64,000 nt of DNA from Pseudomonas fluorescens HK44 (GTDB taxonomy: Bacteria; Pseudomonadota; Gammaproteobacteria; Pseudomonadales; Pseudomonadaceae): positions 62,001 to 126,000 of the forward strand of contig NZ_AFOY02000005.1 of NCBI RefSeq assembly GCF_000217955.3. Reading direction: 5' to 3'. Each line of letters opens with the position of its first letter. Within the stretch, counting starts at the first letter, position 1. The notes beneath the pieces were generated by a model, which did not search any database, had not been told where the DNA came from, and saw only the letters and a program-made list of their open reading frames with translations. Of this stretch, positions 9,248-17,027 are shown piece after piece. The position numbers and the translations under genes were made by a program.

Positions 9248-9619
9248 TTGGCGACGACCTGAAACGGGCTGTGATTCATTTCGCCATCCAATTGCCGGTG
9301 TCGACCCACACCCGCCTGATGACATTTGCAACGACTATGGCAGCTTGTTTTACAGAAAGCCGCTGTACCCGAAACATTGGCTTTAGGCAGCAAGGTCAGC
9401 CACCGGTTGCTGGGTCAGCTTGGCCCAGCTCGGCCGTTTGCTTTCGCAGGATATTGAGCCGGTGCCTCCGGCCTGCTTCTGACGTGCTGTGCAGCCGTCT
9501 TCTGAAAACGACATACATTGTGAACATCTCACCTTTAAAGGCATTGACTTATATATTTATTCAGCGCAACAATTTTTTACCATCAACAAATATTTACCCG
9601 TTGCGCTGGATGGAATATT
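9248..9619. other. Gene-free segment containing an internal Tn402-type repeat
   Basis: No convincing gene lies between tniR and cheY. The segment holds the third terminal-repeat copy (9489-9513), preceded by TTCTGACGT as at the true right end. After the repeat the DNA becomes AT-rich. An inverted repeat CAGCGCAAC ... GTTGCGCTG (9564-9572 and 9600-9608) could end cheY transcription. Confidence 0.6.
9489..9513 (-). repeat. Internal third copy of the Tn402-family terminal repeat
   Basis: Read on the minus strand it begins TGTCGTTTTCAGAAGACGGC. It is in the orientation of a right (IRi) end. The five bases outside it (TACAT) do not match the AGTGG that precedes the left end, so it was not used as the outer end in the latest insertion. 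It may mark the right end of an older, smaller 4.9-kb tni transposon. Confidence 0.88.
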
Positions 9620-10006
9620 TTAACTGTTGATGCGCTCGAAAATAGTTTCTATTTTTTCTTTTAATACTTGTGCCGTGAAGGGTTTGATCACATAGCCGTT
9701 CACTCCAGCTTGGGCGGCCTTAATGACCTGTTCACGTTTGGCTTCGGCTGTTACCATTAAAACTGGTAGTTGTCTTATGCGATCATCAGCTCGTACATAC
9801 ATTAAAAGATCGATACCAGACATACCAGGCATATTCCAATCAGTGATAAGGAAATCGAAGCTACCCTTTTGCAGCATCGGTAGTGCGGACGTTCCGTCAT
9901 CCGCCTCAAAGGTGTTAGTAAATCCAATATCGCGCAATAGATTTTTTATTATTCTCCGCATCGTTGAAAAGTCATCAGCGATGAGAATTTTCATATTTTT
10001 ATTCAA
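9620..10006 (-). CDS. cheY: Chemotaxis response regulator CheY
   Basis: Single-domain receiver of 124-128 residues that, when phosphorylated, binds the flagellar switch FliM. The acidic pocket (ILIADDFSTMRR), phospho-acceptor Asp (FLITDWNMPGM), Thr (LMVTAEAKR) and Lys (YVIKPFTAQ) are all present, so it looks functional. It closely resembles chromosomal Pseudomonas CheY. The TTG at 10006 is well spaced from an AGAGG site; the ATG at 9994 gives the standard N terminus. The DNA is markedly AT-rich beside the tni genes. It follows fleN by 32 bp, without the fliA that separates them on Pseudomonas chromosomes. Confidence 0.93.
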   Translation of the reverse strand: MNKNMKILIADDFSTMRRIIKNLLRDIGFTNTFEADDGTSALPMLQKGSFDFLITDWNMPGMSGIDLLMYVRADDRIRQLPVLMVTAEAKREQVIKAAQAGVNGYVIKPFTAQVLKEKIETIFERINS

Positions 10007-10685
10007 TTCGACCTCTAAATAAATTAAAACCTTCAGAATTACGTTACAATATTCACGGGCACGCGCCGCATTGGTGTGGTTAACAATCGCTCACCAAAAA
10101 ACTCCAATTGCCCGCGCGGGTTTTCCGGTAATGGCCAAGAATCTATTTTTTGTGCAAGAGCCTTAAATGCCAAGGAACACTTAGAACGAGGAAAAGCGTC
10201 GTACACAGCACGCTGTATTTTCACAGCCTTGCGCATGCATTCATCATGAGGTATGGAGCCAACATATTGTAAACTTACGTCAAGGAAAAGATTAGTAACA
10301 CGAAGCAACCTAGCAAAAAGATCGGGTCCTTCTTGGGGGGTCTGTGTCATGTTAACGAGTATGCGGAAACGATTCATGCCGTAAGATTGGCTAAGAATCT
10401 TTATTAACATATAGGTGGTGGTGACTGAAGCTGGTTCGTCACACACCACCATTAACACTTCGCGGGATGCACGAATAAAATTGATAACCGAGCTACCTAT
10501 GCCGCTGGACGTATCGATGATTAATATATCAAGTTTTTTGTCGATTTCATTAAACGCTTGAATTATTCCGGCGTACTGAGCTGGCGTTAAATGACTCATA
10601 CTTTGGCCGCCTGAAGTGGCAGGAACGATGCTGATTCCGCGAGGGCCTTGTAGGACTATATCCCGCAATTCACATCGTCCCTTAA

Positions 10686-11876
10686 GGAAACTCTGAAAAA
10701 GACTTCCAACTCTGGTGAAATACCCCCTCACACGAATCGACCGGTTGAGCCCCGATGAAACAGATGTCCTTCGCCGATGCCGAGTATGCCGGCAAACGTA
10801 AGCAAACCCGCCGTGAGCGCTTCCTGATCGAGATGGATCAAGTCGTGCCCTGGAAGGGGTTGATTGCCTTGATCGAACCGCATTATCCAAAGGGTGAAGG
10901 CGGTCGTCCGGCGTATCCGTTGCTGGCCATGTTGCGGGTTCATCTGATGCAGAACTGGTTCGGCTACAGCGATCCGGCGATGGAGGAATCGCTGTATGAA
11001 ACGATGATCCTGCGTCAGTTTGCAGGGCTGCATCTGGATCGAATTCCTGACGAAACCACGATCCTCAACTTCCGCCGCTTGCTGGAGAAGCATGACCTGG
11101 CGGGCGGGATTTTGCAGGTTATCAACGGTTATCTGGGTGAGCGTGGATTGATGTTGCGCCACGGAACGATAGTGGATGCGACGATCATTCATGCCCCCAG
11201 CTCAACCAAGAATAAAGACAAGAAACGCGATCCCGAGATGCATCAGACCAAGAAAGGAAATCAGTACTATTTTGGAATGAAATCCCACATTGGCGTCGAT
11301 GCGGATTCGGGCTTGGTTCATAGCGTGGTCGGTACTCCTGCCAACGTGGCGGACGTGACACAAGTGGATCAACTGCTTCATGGGGAAGAGGTTCACGTCT
11401 GTGGCGATGCCGGTTACACCGGGGTGCAGAAGCGCCCGGAACATCAGGATCGCAAGATGATCTGGTCGATTTCTGCACGGCCCAGTTCGTACAAAGAGCA
11501 TGGCAAAGACACGGTGATCGGCAGTGCGCTACGCGGAATTGAGTATGCGAAAGCGCAAGTCAGAGCCAAGGTTGAGCACCCATTTCGAGTGATCAAGCGC
11601 CAGTTTGGCTATACGAAAGTGCGCTTTCGTGGTCTGACGAAAAACATCGCTCAACAGACGACGTTGTTCGCCTTGTCGAACTTGTGGATGGTGCGAAAAC
11701 GATTGTTGAATGCAGGAGAGGTGCGCCTGTAATGCGGGCTAATCGCCCTGAAACAGCGCGATTAGAGGAAAAATCATGAATTAAAGAGTGGAAAGGTCTG
11801 CTTTTCGACCAAATCAGCGTTTTTTGAACCTCACGCAGAGAAGGCATCAAAAATCGGTGGGTACTTCAGAACTTCC
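10686..11876 (+). mobile_element. IS5-family insertion sequence, 1191 bp, inside fleN
   Basis: Ends are related inverted repeats: GGAAACTCTGAAAAAGAC at 10686 and GGAAGTTCTGAAGTACC read inward from 11876. TTAA flanks both sides (10682-10685 and 11877-11880), matching the 4-bp YTAR-type duplication of IS5 elements. One transposase gene is carried on the plus strand, opposite to fleN. Confidence 0.93.
10755..11732 (+). CDS. IS5-family transposase
   Basis: DDE transposase of 325 residues. It begins MKQMSFADAEYAGKRKQTRR, with the N-terminal IS5 domain (YPLLAMLRVHLMQNWFGYSD), then the catalytic core with GTIVDATIIHAPSSTKN, GVDADSGLVHSV and the terminal Glu in AKVEHPFRVIKRQFG. Length and motifs are complete, so it is probably active. 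Confidence 0.95.
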   Translation: MKQMSFADAEYAGKRKQTRRERFLIEMDQVVPWKGLIALIEPHYPKGEGGRPAYPLLAMLRVHLMQNWFGYSDPAMEESLYETMILRQFAGLHLDRIPDETTILNFRRLLEKHDLAGGILQVINGYLGERGLMLRHGTIVDATIIHAPSSTKNKDKKRDPEMHQTKKGNQYYFGMKSHIGVDADSGLVHSVVGTPANVADVTQVDQLLHGEEVHVCGDAGYTGVQKRPEHQDRKMIWSISARPSSYKEHGKDTVIGSALRGIEYAKAQVRAKVEHPFRVIKRQFGYTKVRFRGLTKNIAQQTTLFALSNLWMVRKRLLNAGEVRL

Positions 11877-12079
11877 TTAATCACGTCAGCGAGGTTTTTG
11901 GAGGGGGCTAACCCGAGTAAAACATCGACATTTGCCAGTCCGAGGTCAGCATCAAGAAGCATGACCTGCCGACCGCGCTCAGCCAATGCCACTGACAGAT
12001 TTACTGCCACATTCGTCTTGCCGACGCCACCTTTTCCCCCGGTTACTGCAATGACCTGTACGGGATACATGCGGCTCAT

Positions 12080-12240
12080 TTTCTTACTCCTAGTTGCAAT
12101 GACCTTGGCAATCCTCGCGTCGTTATCATGTAGCGCCTCCAAAACACCCCGAATATTCGCAGCAAACACTGTAGCCCCTCTCGCCTCAACCCAGAGCATA
12201 AACTCTTCCACCGCCGCGCCGTATTTGGGGTTCGATAATG
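12080..12240 (-). other. Unidentified coding-like segment fused in frame upstream of fleN
   Basis: In the fleN frame the reading frame stays open upstream of its Met. It gives LSNPKYGAAVEEFMLWVEAR and then GATVFAANIRGVLEALHDND, ending ARIAKVIATRSKK just before MSRMYPVQ. This reads like real helical protein, but it is not FlhF, which normally precedes fleN. A GTG at 12211 could start it. It may be the 3' end of a truncated gene fused to fleN, or a genuine extension. I do not recognise it. Confidence 0.4.
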
Positions 12241-12367
12241 TTTGAAAGCAGCGTTGCGATTAGTCTGGTTTGATTCACAGAGGCGTCCTTTATTTTTGGT
12301 GAGGAGTTTCTGTCCCGGCCGCACCTAAACTTTATTTCAGCTAAGTAAAATCATGGCTGTCTTGAAT

Positions 12368-13093
12368 TCAGTTGCCTGCTTCCAGCCAGCCTCGCACATT
12401 ATATTTTTCTTTCAGCTCCTGCAGAATCTCGGCGGCATTCTGTTTTAGCCTGTAGGGGCCGACAATTATAAAATTGTGTTCTCGGCGGACCACCGACAGC
12501 TCCAACTGACGAATAGCTTCGATGGATCGCCGCTTATTGGTTGCATTAATGGTTATTTCGATTATCCAGAGACCTTGGCGCGACGTGGCTTTTTTGATTT
12601 CTTTTCTACCGTAGCCAATTACTTGGCCACATGTCAGGCAGAGGTTTTCAAAAATCAGTAAGGAGCCTGGTCGAGGGGGAGAAATATGAAATTTTATTGC
12701 AGGCTTTTTCTTCGTGTAGAAGAAAGCCATTAGTAAACCGGCCAGCGCGATAAGTCCAGCAAGGATAGAGATCCCCTGAAACATCGTCATGTCAGAGAAC
12801 TCCAGCGTGTCCGCAGCGGGCTCTGGAAGAATCCGTTCTGAGCCGGAAGCCTCACCTGATAAAAGCAATGGGTTAGCCTGGGCCGGCGAAAGGTTTTCTG
12901 TTGGCTCCCGATCAGTTGAGCCCGTTGGAGCAAGTGGGTTCGAAGGAAGCGGCTTGAAGGGCGGCTGCTCTTGAAAATGCACTGGCGAACTGGAGGTGCT
13001 CGGACAAGATTCGTCTGACGAAAAGTGCCATACCAACAATGACAGTTGTGCGGCCACGCCAATTGCCAGCAAAGTTTTACCACGCTTGTTCAT
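12368..13093 (-). CDS. Membrane protein with C-terminal SPOR-like domain, unknown function
   Basis: Protein of 241 residues. A hydrophobic N terminus (LLAIGVAAQLSLLVW) acts as signal or anchor, followed by a Pro/Ser-rich linker (about 28-95), a strong membrane span (GISILAGLIALAGLLMAFFY, about 105-124), a middle domain with a lone CLTCG motif, and a C-terminal segment (NFIIVGPYRLKQNAAEILQ to YNVRGWLEAG) resembling a SPOR fold. SPOR domains bind denuded peptidoglycan glycans at division sites; assignment here is by eye. Its start overlaps the end of the GGDEF-EAL gene by 17 bp, so the two are probably co-translated. Confidence 0.7.
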   Translation of the reverse strand: MNKRGKTLLAIGVAAQLSLLVWHFSSDESCPSTSSSPVHFQEQPPFKPLPSNPLAPTGSTDREPTENLSPAQANPLLLSGEASGSERILPEPAADTLEFSDMTMFQGISILAGLIALAGLLMAFFYTKKKPAIKFHISPPRPGSLLIFENLCLTCGQVIGYGRKEIKKATSRQGLWIIEITINATNKRRSIEAIRQLELSVVRREHNFIIVGPYRLKQNAAEILQELKEKYNVRGWLEAGN

Positions 13094-16000
13094 TAATACC
13101 TTCCATACCCGCGCCCAACCAAGTCTCGAACTCCTTTGCCGGCATCGGCTGACTGATTAGATACCCTTGCCCCAAATCACAGCCAGCGTTGCGCAGGAAC
13201 TCGAGTTGCTCGCGAGTTTCTATCCCTTCTGCTGTGACAGTAAAACCCAGCGCTCGCCCCAGATTGATAATTGCCTGAGTGATAGCCACGTTGGTTGTGT
13301 CGTGCGGTACGTCCGAAATGAATGTCTGGTCTATTTTCAAGTTATTGACTGGCAATGCTTTCAGGTAAGCCAGAGATGAGTGGCCGGTACCGAAGTCATC
13401 CACCGCAATGGTCACGCCCAACGCCTGCAACCGACTCAAAACGTCACTGGCCACCTCCAGGCTCTTTATAAGCAGGCTTTCTGTAACTTCTATTTCCAGA
13501 GCCCGTGCAGGTAGATCGTGCCGTTGCAAGGCTTGTCGTACTGTTTCGACGAAGTCGCTGCGCTCTATCTGCAGTGCGGCGACATTGACTGCTACCCGGT
13601 GAGTGAAGCCGTAGGTTTTACGCCAGAGGTGAAGCTGAGCACAGACCCGCTCGAGCACCCATTCGCCGATCTGGATAATCAGCCCGGTGCGTTCAGCCAG
13701 AGGGATAAATTCGCCAGGAGACATCAACCCATGCTTTGGACTACGCCACCGTATCAACGCTTCTGCGCCTTCGATCTGACCGGTCAAAAGATCGAGTTTG
13801 GGTTGATACCAGATCTCGAACTCATTGCGCGCCAGCGCACGACGCAAGGCTTGCTCTAACGAGACTCGCTGCTGGATGAGCAATGTCATTTCACGCTGGT
13901 AGAACTGGTAAGCGTTGCGCCCCGCTTCCTTGGCGCGGTACATGGCGGTGTCCGCATGTCTGACTAAGTCTTCGGTACAACTGCCATCGCCAGGGAAAAT
14001 CGCCACGCCAATACTGCCGGTGACCCGCGAGGTAGCACCTTTAAGCTCAAACGGCTGATGCAGTGTCTCAAGCATCCTCTGAACAATAAGAGTGGCGTCG
14101 GCCACGTGGGTCAGATTATCGAGGATGAACACAAACTCATCACCGCCCAGTCGGGCAGCCGTGTCGCCTGGCCTGAGTGCTTGCGTGAAACGCTGGGCCG
14201 CCTGCTGTAAAAGCAGATCGCCCATGGCGTGCCCGAGACTGTCGTTGACCGTCTTGAAGCCATCCAGATCCAGAATCAGCACGGCCAGGAGACCCTGTCG
14301 TGGCTGCGCATGCTCGATGGCCAAGGTCAGGCATTTGTGAAACCACACCCGGTTGGGCAACCCGGTCACCGCATCGTAATGCGCCAGTCGTTCCAGTTCT
14401 GCCTGCGAATGCTTCATACTGGTGATGTCGGAGAACACCGCGACGTAATTCACGACTTCGCCCAGCACGTTGCGAACCGAGTTAACAGTCAACCATTGAG
14501 GATAATTTTCCCCATTCTTGCGTTGGCTCCAAACTTCACCATGCCAGCGGCCGGTCTCCTGCAGGCTTCTCCTGATTTGTTCATGGACCTGCCCATCGTT
14601 TTGTTGCGAGCGCAACAAGCGGTGCGTCTTGCCCGCGGTCTGCTCAGCGGTGTAGCCGGTGATATGGGTAAACGCCTTGTTGATCGAGATGATCAGCCCT
14701 TTTGCGTCTGTGATCAGGACCCCCTCGTCAGTATTGTCCATAACCACCCCGGCCAGGCGTAACTGTTCGGTGGTCTGCCGGATCTCGGTAATGTCGCTGG
14801 AAATCCCCAACACCCCTAACAGCTTGTCCTCTGCATCGCGCACAGGGCATTTAGTGGTCAGAAAAATGCGCACAACGCCGTTTTCAGAATACGTCTCCTC
14901 GAAGCGCTGAGCTTGGCCGCTGGCAAGTATCGCGTCATCTTCCTTCTCCCAGTGCTTGGCATCCTCGGGCTGCATGAACGACTCGCGGCGTCGGCCGACC
15001 ATTGTCTCGCCGGAAAAGCGCATAGCCCGTTCGAAGGAGTGATTGCAAAGGAGCAGTCGCCCCTGGGTATTGAACAAGTACATCAGCGAGGGGACATGCT
15101 CAAAGATGACCTGTAACAATGTCTTCTTATCGAGCAATTCGGCTTCGACCACACGTCGCTCATCCATTTCACGCCTGAGTGCACGACTGGGCATCTGGAT
15201 CTGACGATGGCCCAGGCTCAGTTGAGCCGCAAAAACGCTGAAGAGAGCGGTCGCAGCCAGGGACAACCAAAATAGCGGGGAAGTGATCAGCGAAGGTTGC
15301 GACCAGCCGCCATGTGGGATGGCGGCGAGTTGCCAGGTGCCTCCGGGGATTTCAACGGTATGGGTTATGGCCTGCTGCTTATAAATAGACGCCTTGCCCC
15401 AAATCATTTCGCCTTCGGCCCCGTGGCCATCGCGCCCCCGCAACGCTATGTCCAGGTCTTTGTCCGCTGCGATGCCGGCCGCCAACAGCAGTCGGTCGAT
15501 GTCGGTGAGCACCGAGACGCTGCCCCAATAACGCCGCATACCCTTGTGCCCAGAGAGGAATATCGGGCGGCGATAAATCAACGCCTGTCCGCCCTGATAG
15601 AGCGCCACCGGTCCGGCCAGCACCGGCAATCCCAGCGCTTTTGAGCGCCTCAATAACGGGTATTGATCGGTCAAATTGCGGTAGTCCAGACCCAGGACAC
15701 TCTCGTTGCCCTCTAATGGATAGATGTCACTGAGCACGTCGTCAGGGGCCATGGCGATGCGGCTGATATGCGGCACCGAGTGGATCGCCTCACGGGCGAT
15801 GCCCCTGAAATGTTCGGGTGAGATGGCGTCGTCAACGCGCAGCAGCTGAGCGATTCCCTCGGTTTCACTGAAGGCAAGGCCGATTTGACTCTGCAATTGC
15901 GCAGCCAAGGCGCTCAATTGTAGCGCTACGTGGGCTCGCTTCTCGCTTTGCGCGTTCTTATTATCCAGTTGCCCGAGGCCACAGGAAAGCAGTATCCCAA

Positions 16001-16094
16001 CGAACAAAATACCAAGAAATAGCAGGTAGGTACCCCGCGTGCGGGGAGATGTCTCGACCGCTGACAATGCAGTATCAAATCCAATAGCCATCAA
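13077..16094 (-). CDS. Membrane CHASE-like/PAS/PAS/GGDEF/EAL cyclic-di-GMP enzyme
   Basis: Bifunctional-type c-di-GMP protein of 1005 residues. A membrane span lies near 22-40, then a periplasmic sensor of CHASE type (about 50-275), a second span (LFWLSLAATALFSVFAAQL, about 278-300), two PAS domains (about 325-445 and 445-565), a GGDEF domain with intact RLGGDEFVF (about 646-654), and an EAL domain with EALIRWR (about 775), DDFGTGHSSLAYLK and AEGIETREQ. Both active-site motifs are intact, so it could make or degrade c-di-GMP. Net activity cannot be read from sequence. It is first in the minus-strand cargo set of the transposon. Confidence 0.94.
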   Translation of the reverse strand: MMAIGFDTALSAVETSPRTRGTYLLFLGILFVGILLSCGLGQLDNKNAQSEKRAHVALQLSALAAQLQSQIGLAFSETEGIAQLLRVDDAISPEHFRGIAREAIHSVPHISRIAMAPDDVLSDIYPLEGNESVLGLDYRNLTDQYPLLRRSKALGLPVLAGPVALYQGGQALIYRRPIFLSGHKGMRRYWGSVSVLTDIDRLLLAAGIAADKDLDIALRGRDGHGAEGEMIWGKASIYKQQAITHTVEIPGGTWQLAAIPHGGWSQPSLITSPLFWLSLAATALFSVFAAQLSLGHRQIQMPSRALRREMDERRVVEAELLDKKTLLQVIFEHVPSLMYLFNTQGRLLLCNHSFERAMRFSGETMVGRRRESFMQPEDAKHWEKEDDAILASGQAQRFEETYSENGVVRIFLTTKCPVRDAEDKLLGVLGISSDITEIRQTTEQLRLAGVVMDNTDEGVLITDAKGLIISINKAFTHITGYTAEQTAGKTHRLLRSQQNDGQVHEQIRRSLQETGRWHGEVWSQRKNGENYPQWLTVNSVRNVLGEVVNYVAVFSDITSMKHSQAELERLAHYDAVTGLPNRVWFHKCLTLAIEHAQPRQGLLAVLILDLDGFKTVNDSLGHAMGDLLLQQAAQRFTQALRPGDTAARLGGDEFVFILDNLTHVADATLIVQRMLETLHQPFELKGATSRVTGSIGVAIFPGDGSCTEDLVRHADTAMYRAKEAGRNAYQFYQREMTLLIQQRVSLEQALRRALARNEFEIWYQPKLDLLTGQIEGAEALIRWRSPKHGLMSPGEFIPLAERTGLIIQIGEWVLERVCAQLHLWRKTYGFTHRVAVNVAALQIERSDFVETVRQALQRHDLPARALEIEVTESLLIKSLEVASDVLSRLQALGVTIAVDDFGTGHSSLAYLKALPVNNLKIDQTFISDVPHDTTNVAITQAIINLGRALGFTVTAEGIETREQLEFLRNAGCDLGQGYLISQPMPAKEFETWLGAGMEGINEQAW

Positions 16095-16890
16095 AACCTA
16101 GGGCCTGGCATCCCGTCTCATAAAAAATATTGCTTTCAGATCGTGATGCCATTGCCTCTCGCGCCTATTGGATCTTGCACGAGATACCTTCACCTTTTGC
16201 GCTTCAGACAGAGCGGCAGGGTTAAGCATTGTGTAACGCTAAAAACGCAATGATGGCGCAGGCCAATTCGCGTGTTGAGCTGAAACTGCCATCACGTCAA
16301 TAAACGGTAATCTCGCCGAAAAAGCGTTCAATCTTGTTCAACCCGGAACTCATGCCGCCTGTGCATCGGAAAAACGGAGGCACACACGGTGAGCAGAAAG
16401 GGGGCAACACCAGGATTGTCCTACAATATAGTTGATTAGCTAACTATATTTTTGTAAAGAACTATTACTTATTACGTAATAATCGCGCGCAAATTCATGC
16501 TTTGGGCTGGTAATGCCTATGGCAACGTCGAGCAAACCAGTCGAAGCGAGCGGGCAACTCCGTCAGAGTAAGGGTCGCCTCAGAGTTCGGAATTTAAAGC
16601 ACCTTCGGCCGTTGCCGATGATCCCCCTGAGAAGCCTCCGTGAGAAAGATTGCCGCGTCAGTACTGGCCTTGCCTGTCCCATTCTCGAAAACAGCTCTCA
16701 TATTGAGCCGCCGAGACCGTCGAGTTTCGAGAACGACCATAACCCCACTTCCAACGATAACCACTAAGCGCAAAGCCCCGCTGCAGAGGGGCGAGTACTT
16801 CTTACCGTGCTTTAAATTCCAAATTCTGCAGCGACCCCTTATGGATCCAACCCCCTCCGCTGGGGCAGTGCATTCAGCTTCTGACGTTCT
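16095..16890. other. Gene-free right arm of the transposon
   Basis: About 800 bp without a convincing gene. It should contain the promoter for the GGDEF-EAL gene. Two AT-rich palindromes occur close together at 16425-16482. A GCCCC...GGGGC hairpin lies near 16776-16793. The last 60 bp match the IRi-proximal part of Tn402-type elements (stretch with GGATCCAACCCCCTCCGCT). Confidence 0.6.
16425..16482. promoter_or_regulatory. Paired AT-rich palindromes, possible operator
   Basis: AATATAGTT (16425-16433) pairs with AACTATATT (16442-16450) around GATTAGCT. The core TAGTTGATTAGCTAACTA resembles MarR-family operators. A second, perfect palindrome TTATTACGTAATAA is at 16469-16482. No MarR-type gene is in the window, so the binding protein is unknown. 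Confidence 0.35.
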
Positions 16891-16915
16891 GTGCAGCCGT
16901 CTCCTGAAAATGACA
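16891..16915 (-). repeat. Terminal inverted repeat (IRi end) of the Tn402-like transposon
   Basis: On the minus strand it begins TGTCATTTTCAGGAGACGGC. It is directly followed on the plus strand by AGTGG (16916-16920), the duplicate of the bases before the left end. Confidence 0.9.
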
Positions 16916-16978
16916 AGTGGCATACGAGCCGGTTAGCGTTCCACTTAGAAACAACTCCATATCGAATGGCTTGTTCAT
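16916..16978 (-). pseudogene. N-terminal part of the small protein gene split by the Tn402-like transposon
   Basis: The ATG at 16976-16978 overlaps the recombinase stop as ATGA and opens MNKPFDMELFLSGTLTGSYA, after which the transposon end interrupts it. The continuation RHRHLRQAK... is at 4394-4614. The overlap with the recombinase stop shows the two genes were translationally coupled. Confidence 0.7.
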
Positions 16979-17027
16979 TCTCTTCCTCCGATGTAGGCAG
17001 AGACCACATCAATCCGGCTATGCCCTA

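Larger units (their letters stand above)
10039..12079 (-). pseudogene. fleN: FleN (MinD-like flagellar number ATPase), interrupted by IS5-family element
   Basis: FleN is the ParA/MinD-type ATPase that limits flagellar number and antagonises FleQ. The N-terminal part (12079-11877) begins MSRMYPVQVIAVTGGKGGVG with an intact deviant Walker A motif and reads to LADVIK. The rest (10685-10039) begins at GRCELRDIVLQG and ends PLPENPRGQLEFFGERL. The 1191-bp IS5 insertion with TTAA duplication sits between them. Removing it restores LADVIKGRCELRD in frame and a 281-residue protein, the normal FleN length. The insertion must abolish full-length product. The break looks recent because no other lesion is visible. 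Confidence 0.9.
4615..16915 (+). mobile_element. Tn402/Tn5053-family transposon, 12.3 kb, with c-di-GMP/flagellar cargo
   Basis: The left end (4615-4639) starts TGTCGTTTTCAGAAGG and the right end (16891-16915, read inward on the minus strand) starts TGTCATTTTCAGGAG. Both are the 25-bp repeats of this family. A second, sub-terminal repeat follows each end, near 4690-4708 on the left. The right end also carries the stretch with AGCGGAGGGGGTTGGATCC (minus strand, about 16843-16861), as in the IRi region of Tn402. A 5-bp duplication AGTGG flanks the whole unit (4610-4614 and 16916-16920), proving that these outer ends were used in the last transposition. Contents: tniABQR, an internal third repeat, then cheY, fleN (broken by IS5), a SPOR-like gene and a GGDEF-EAL gene. 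Confidence 0.9.

Noticed and set aside
4615..9513. A simple 4.9-kb tni transposon as the current unit
   Set aside because: The bases outside 9513 (TACAT) do not match AGTGG at the left, whereas the bases outside 16915 do.
12076..12324. 82-codon minus-strand frame upstream of fleN
   Set aside because: Overlaps the fleN frame in another phase and has no recognisable features.
16513..16936. Open frames at the transposon right end
   Set aside because: They read through the terminal repeat and the target duplication, so they cannot be conserved genes.
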